A DNA stretch of 7,969 nucleotides. Source: Bacillota bacterium (GTDB lineage Bacteria; Bacillota; Sulfobacillia; Sulfobacillales; Sulfobacillaceae). A program made the translations under genes and the position numbers. Below the pieces are notes generated by a model. The model was not told where the DNA came from and did no database searches. It saw only the letters and a program-made list of their open reading frames with translations. The stretch spans positions 1 through 7,969 of the forward strand of contig JAMDDZ010000141.1 in assembly GCA_023488565.1 (NCBI GenBank), written 5' to 3'. Below are positions 5,638 to 7,969 of the stretch, piece after piece; the stretch's first letter is position 1, and every line of letters begins with the position of its first letter.

Positions 5638-6800
5638 CTTGGCGTGATGGCGTGCTACTCGCGTTCAAAGGGATGGCCGGTAATAAACTGCGCGCGATAT
5701 TAACCATGTTGGGCGTCATTATCGGGGTGGCCGCGGTGATCGTGCTGGTGGCGATTGGTCAGGGGGCCTCGTCACTTGTGACCTCGCGCATCGAAACCTT
5801 AGGAACCAATGTGATCTTCGTGTCCCCCGCAGGAGGAACTCCGTTCCCGGCGTCCGAAGCGGCTATGATTACACGAGCCCTGCCCTTTCCCACGCTCGTC
5901 GTCCCAGAAATGAATACCGGGGCAAAAGTCTCCACGCTCACCGCATCAGGCGGCGCACAAATTGTCGGTACAACCTCCGCCTACATTCATCTGGGTGCGA
6001 TATCGATCGCTGCAGGCCATTTTCTTACACCCTTAGAGATCGCCCAAGACCAACACGTCGCGGTCTTGGGAGCCAACCAAGTCCAGACGCTGTTTGGCGG
6101 CAGCAATCCTGTGGGGGCCGCGGTGATGATCATGGGTCAACAATTTCGCGTCATCGGCGCTTTAAACGTCGTAGGTCAAGGTCCCGGAGCCAGTCAAGAC
6201 AACGACATCTTTATCCCCATGACCGTCGCCCAATCCTTATTGAGCACCACCCAACTCAGTCAAGTCACGGTCAAGACGTCTAGTCCAGACCAAGCCAATC
6301 TTGCCGCAGACTACTTAACAAATTTTTACACAAATGCCTTCGGTTCCGCCACTGCCGTGACAGTCGCTTCCGAAGACCAGGTCTTGCAGACACTGCAGGC
6401 CACACGGGCCACATTTACCAATCTCCTGGCAGGCACCGCCGCCATTGCGCTGATTGTCGGAGGCATCGGCATTATGAACATCATGTTGGTCTCGGTCACC
6501 GAACGCACCCGTGAAATCGGCATTCGTCAGGCGTTAGGGGCCACGCGGGAAGACATACTCCTCCAATTTCTCTTAGAGTCCATGGCCATGAGCTTATCGG
6601 GGGGAACCATAGGGGCCATCGTGGGCGTCGGCCTCGTGCATCTGGTGCCCGTCCTGTTGAAAACACCCGCCGTGTTCTCCCCCAACGCCCTGATTTTGGC
6701 CTTTGTCTTTAGTACCGCCGTGGGCCTGTTCTTTGGTTTGTACCCCGCGATCAAAGCATCGGGGCTCGATCCCATCCAGGCCCTCCGGTATGACGGCTAA
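5634..6800 (+). CDS. MacB-type ABC transporter permease (FtsX-like)
   Basis: A 388-residue permease of the MacB/FtsX class (type VII, mechanotransmission fold). The N-terminal coupling segment and first helix (about 20-42, TMLGVIIGVAAVIV) are followed by a large extracytoplasmic domain (about 44-260), then three helices near 263-287, 313-343 and 353-372. Between helices two and three lies the hallmark ERTREIGIRQALGAT (290-304), and the chain ends in LDPIQALRYD, as usual for the family. The ATPase is a separate protein here, unlike Escherichia coli MacB, where it is fused at the N-terminus. It starts in a four-base overlap with the ATPase gene. Such permeases drive substrates through an outside adaptor without a transmembrane channel; known substrates include peptides, lipoproteins and macrolides. 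Family assignment is firm and the cargo is unknown. Confidence 0.94.
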   Translation: MTWRDGVLLAFKGMAGNKLRAILTMLGVIIGVAAVIVLVAIGQGASSLVTSRIETLGTNVIFVSPAGGTPFPASEAAMITRALPFPTLVVPEMNTGAKVSTLTASGGAQIVGTTSAYIHLGAISIAAGHFLTPLEIAQDQHVAVLGANQVQTLFGGSNPVGAAVMIMGQQFRVIGALNVVGQGPGASQDNDIFIPMTVAQSLLSTTQLSQVTVKTSSPDQANLAADYLTNFYTNAFGSATAVTVASEDQVLQTLQATRATFTNLLAGTAAIALIVGGIGIMNIMLVSVTERTREIGIRQALGATREDILLQFLLESMAMSLSGGTIGAIVGVGLVHLVPVLLKTPAVFSPNALILAFVFSTAVGLFFGLYPAIKASGLDPIQALRYDG

Positions 6801-6836
6801 ATCCTAAAAAATCCCTGGGAAAGGTGGTAATGGATC

Positions 6837-7214
6837 ATGAGGACCTCTTGGTCAAAAGTACGTGACATGCTCTGGGCGGGGCTTTTGGTCGTCTCGATAT
6901 CCGGGTGCGGCAACACTCCCGCAAGTGCCGCCCCCGTTTCTCAATCAGCCCCCGCGTCAGCAAGCCATAGCAAAACACTACACAAGCATTCTGCGGTACA
7001 CATCAAAGGAGTGGTCACCGCGATCACGTCGGAGCATATTGTTGTGAAGACAAAATCTGGCACCGTATGGACCTTTGGGGTGACTTCTCACACCCACTAT
7101 CGTCAAAAAAAGGTATCAATAAAGGCGAGTGCCATTGTCCCGGGATCGACCGTCGTGATCTTGGCGCGCCACCACTCTTCGCAGTATATTGCGCGCGTCG
7201 TTCGTCTGCTTTAG
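6837..7214 (+). CDS. Small lipoprotein resembling the DUF5666 fold
   Basis: A 125-residue protein with a lipoprotein signal: Arg2, Lys7 and Arg9, a hydrophobic stretch from about residue 11, and the lipobox ISGC with Cys24. A flexible Ser/Ala/Pro/His linker (25-55) leads to a compact beta-rich part (56-125) with the pattern GVVTAIT, IVVKTKSGTVWTF, a Thr-His segment and a late VPGSTVVIL followed by A-R-V-V. This pattern recalls DUF5666 small beta-barrels, judged by eye only. The start at 6837 has AAGGTGG nine bases upstream. The gene follows the permease stop by 36 bases with no terminator between, so it is probably the fourth gene of the exporter operon. It would sit outside the membrane beside the adaptor, as an accessory or ligand-binding factor, which is inference. 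Confidence 0.82.
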   Translation: MRTSWSKVRDMLWAGLLVVSISGCGNTPASAAPVSQSAPASASHSKTLHKHSAVHIKGVVTAITSEHIVVKTKSGTVWTFGVTSHTHYRQKKVSIKASAIVPGSTVVILARHHSSQYIARVVRLL

Positions 7215-7286
7215 GCTGTCTCTATGCCACCATGTGTCTGTTTCTAGGAAACTGCGAGTGCCGCCGAATCCGAGACCCTTAGCATA

Positions 7287-7315
7287 ATCCCAGGGACACG
7301 CGTATGGGGTTTTTT
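7287..7315 (+). terminator. Possible weak intrinsic terminator of the exporter operon
   Basis: ATCCCA (7287-7292) can pair with TGGGGT (7305-7310, one T-G wobble) around a 12-base loop, and six T in a row end at 7315. The stem is short and the loop large, so termination would be partial. It would separate the exporter operon from the zinc-ribbon gene, whose ribosome site begins ten bases later. Confidence 0.4.
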
Positions 7316-7324
7316 GTAAAAGAA

Positions 7325-7332
7325 AAAGGAGG
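7325..7332 (+). promoter_or_regulatory. Strong Shine-Dalgarno site of the zinc-ribbon gene
   Basis: AAAGGAGG lies six bases before the ATG at 7339, the best ribosome site on the plus strand of this window. It fixes the start of the zinc-ribbon membrane protein and implies efficient translation. Confidence 0.75.
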
Positions 7333-7338
7333 ATTCCC

Positions 7339-7821
7339 ATGCAATGTGTGGAGTGCCATTACCATGCCGAGGATTTGGCAACATTTTGCCCCCATTGTGG
7401 ATCGCGAATCAGGGGCTTTCAGTTCCCCGGCACACCTAAGCACTGGCGTGTTCTATTTCCTCTGATTACCGCACTGTCTACTGTGCTGCCCTGGGTGTGG
7501 GTCGGCTTGGGCAATCAAAGGCAACCGTGGACCCTTTATCGTGTCAGTGGAATCACCTGGGGATGGCTGTGTTTAACGGTGGGGGTGGCAATATTAAGTG
7601 GATATGGTATCCGGAACCCATTGGGTTGGTGGGTTCGCCGAGGATGGCGATTCCTGGGTGTCGCCACGTTCGCAGTAGGCATTTCCGTGTTTGTGGCCAT
7701 CCACATGGCCCAGATTGTCTCCAATATTTTGCATGCGCCGAGCCCGGTGCATCTCGCGGATGGATTTTGGGTGTTTTTCGCGGTCTCCGCCGTGTGGGCG
7801 ATCTTAGCATTTTTTCAATAA
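7339..7821 (+). CDS. Zinc-ribbon membrane protein with four predicted helices
   Basis: A 160-residue protein. The first 20 residues hold a zinc ribbon, Cys3-x2-Cys6 and Cys17-x2-Cys20 (CVEC and CPHC), of the short kind often found at the N-terminus of bacterial membrane proteins. A basic linker (22-36) leads to four hydrophobic segments at about 37-56, 72-89, 103-125 and 142-159, many of them Trp-rich. With the zinc ribbon in the cytoplasm and four helices, both ends would be inside. No enzymatic motif is seen and I do not recognise a named family. It follows the exporter operon by 124 bases, after a possible weak terminator, so it may be read through from that operon or have its own promoter. 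A link to the transporter is possible but not shown. Confidence 0.8.
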   Translation: MQCVECHYHAEDLATFCPHCGSRIRGFQFPGTPKHWRVLFPLITALSTVLPWVWVGLGNQRQPWTLYRVSGITWGWLCLTVGVAILSGYGIRNPLGWWVRRGWRFLGVATFAVGISVFVAIHMAQIVSNILHAPSPVHLADGFWVFFAVSAVWAILAFFQ

Positions 7822-7969
7822 TGTGTTCGCGTCAAGCAAAAGTACCTTACTGAAATACCGTCCGGCAGGCTTCCCCGGGACGTGCACACTGCTCATCACA
7901 CACCAGACGCTCGGTTTCTGGCACGACAAAACCAGAGATATTCCGTCGTTCGACTCACATCCCAGGTTC

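Noticed and set aside
7859..7882. Imperfect hairpin (CGTCCGG with CCGGGACG) after the zinc-ribbon gene as a terminator.
   Set aside because: It has a bulge and no T-run on either strand, so support for a terminator is too thin.
1..7969. CRISPR arrays, tRNA or rRNA genes, insertion sequences.
   Set aside because: No regularly spaced repeats, tRNA-like folds, transposase motifs or terminal inverted repeats were seen by eye.

Overview
The window looks like a chromosomal stretch of a Gram-positive-type bacterium. Strong AGGAGG-like Shine-Dalgarno sites precede several genes, TTG is used as a start once, lipoproteins and signal-anchored proteins are frequent, and the MacAB-like exporter comes without an outer-membrane partner. 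The exported proteins are rich in Ser/Thr/Ala/Gly/Tyr and poor in acidic residues. Together with middling GC this makes me think of a thermoacidophilic Firmicute such as Sulfobacillus, but that is an impression from style and not a proven identification.

Layout: (1) Bases 1-1914, minus strand: a tight three-gene cluster, read right to left. It encodes a secreted Tyr-rich protein with a signal peptide (1336-1914, TTG start), a 249-residue protein built from two copies of one unrecognised domain (542-1291), and a lipoprotein that runs off the left edge (1-551). The last two genes overlap by 10 bases. I recognise none of the three families. (2) Bases 1915-2233: intergenic DNA with a candidate promoter whose -35 lies inside a dyad, and a GC-rich hairpin. 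(3) Bases 2234-2920, minus strand: a membrane-anchored HtrA-like serine protease with an intact His-Asp-Ser triad but no PDZ domain. (4) Bases 2921-3460: a divergent intergenic region. (5) Bases 3461-7214, plus strand: an operon of a HlyD/MacA-type adaptor, a MacB/LolD-type ATPase, a MacB-type permease and a small lipoprotein resembling DUF5666. The three transporter genes overlap by 4 bases at each junction. (6) Bases 7339-7821, plus strand: a zinc-ribbon protein with four predicted membrane helices, preceded by a weak terminator-like hairpin and a strong Shine-Dalgarno site. (7) Bases 7822-7969: no confident gene.

How they may work together: the ATPase and permease would form a mechanotransmission-type ABC machine. 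The adaptor, anchored by one helix, would extend into the wall space, and the small lipoprotein may be an accessory or substrate-side factor. The adaptor is unusual because its lipoyl/hairpin module is duplicated. The minus-strand cluster (secreted protein, tandem-domain protein, lipoprotein) is the best candidate here for something undescribed. Its link to the protease and exporter is only proximity.
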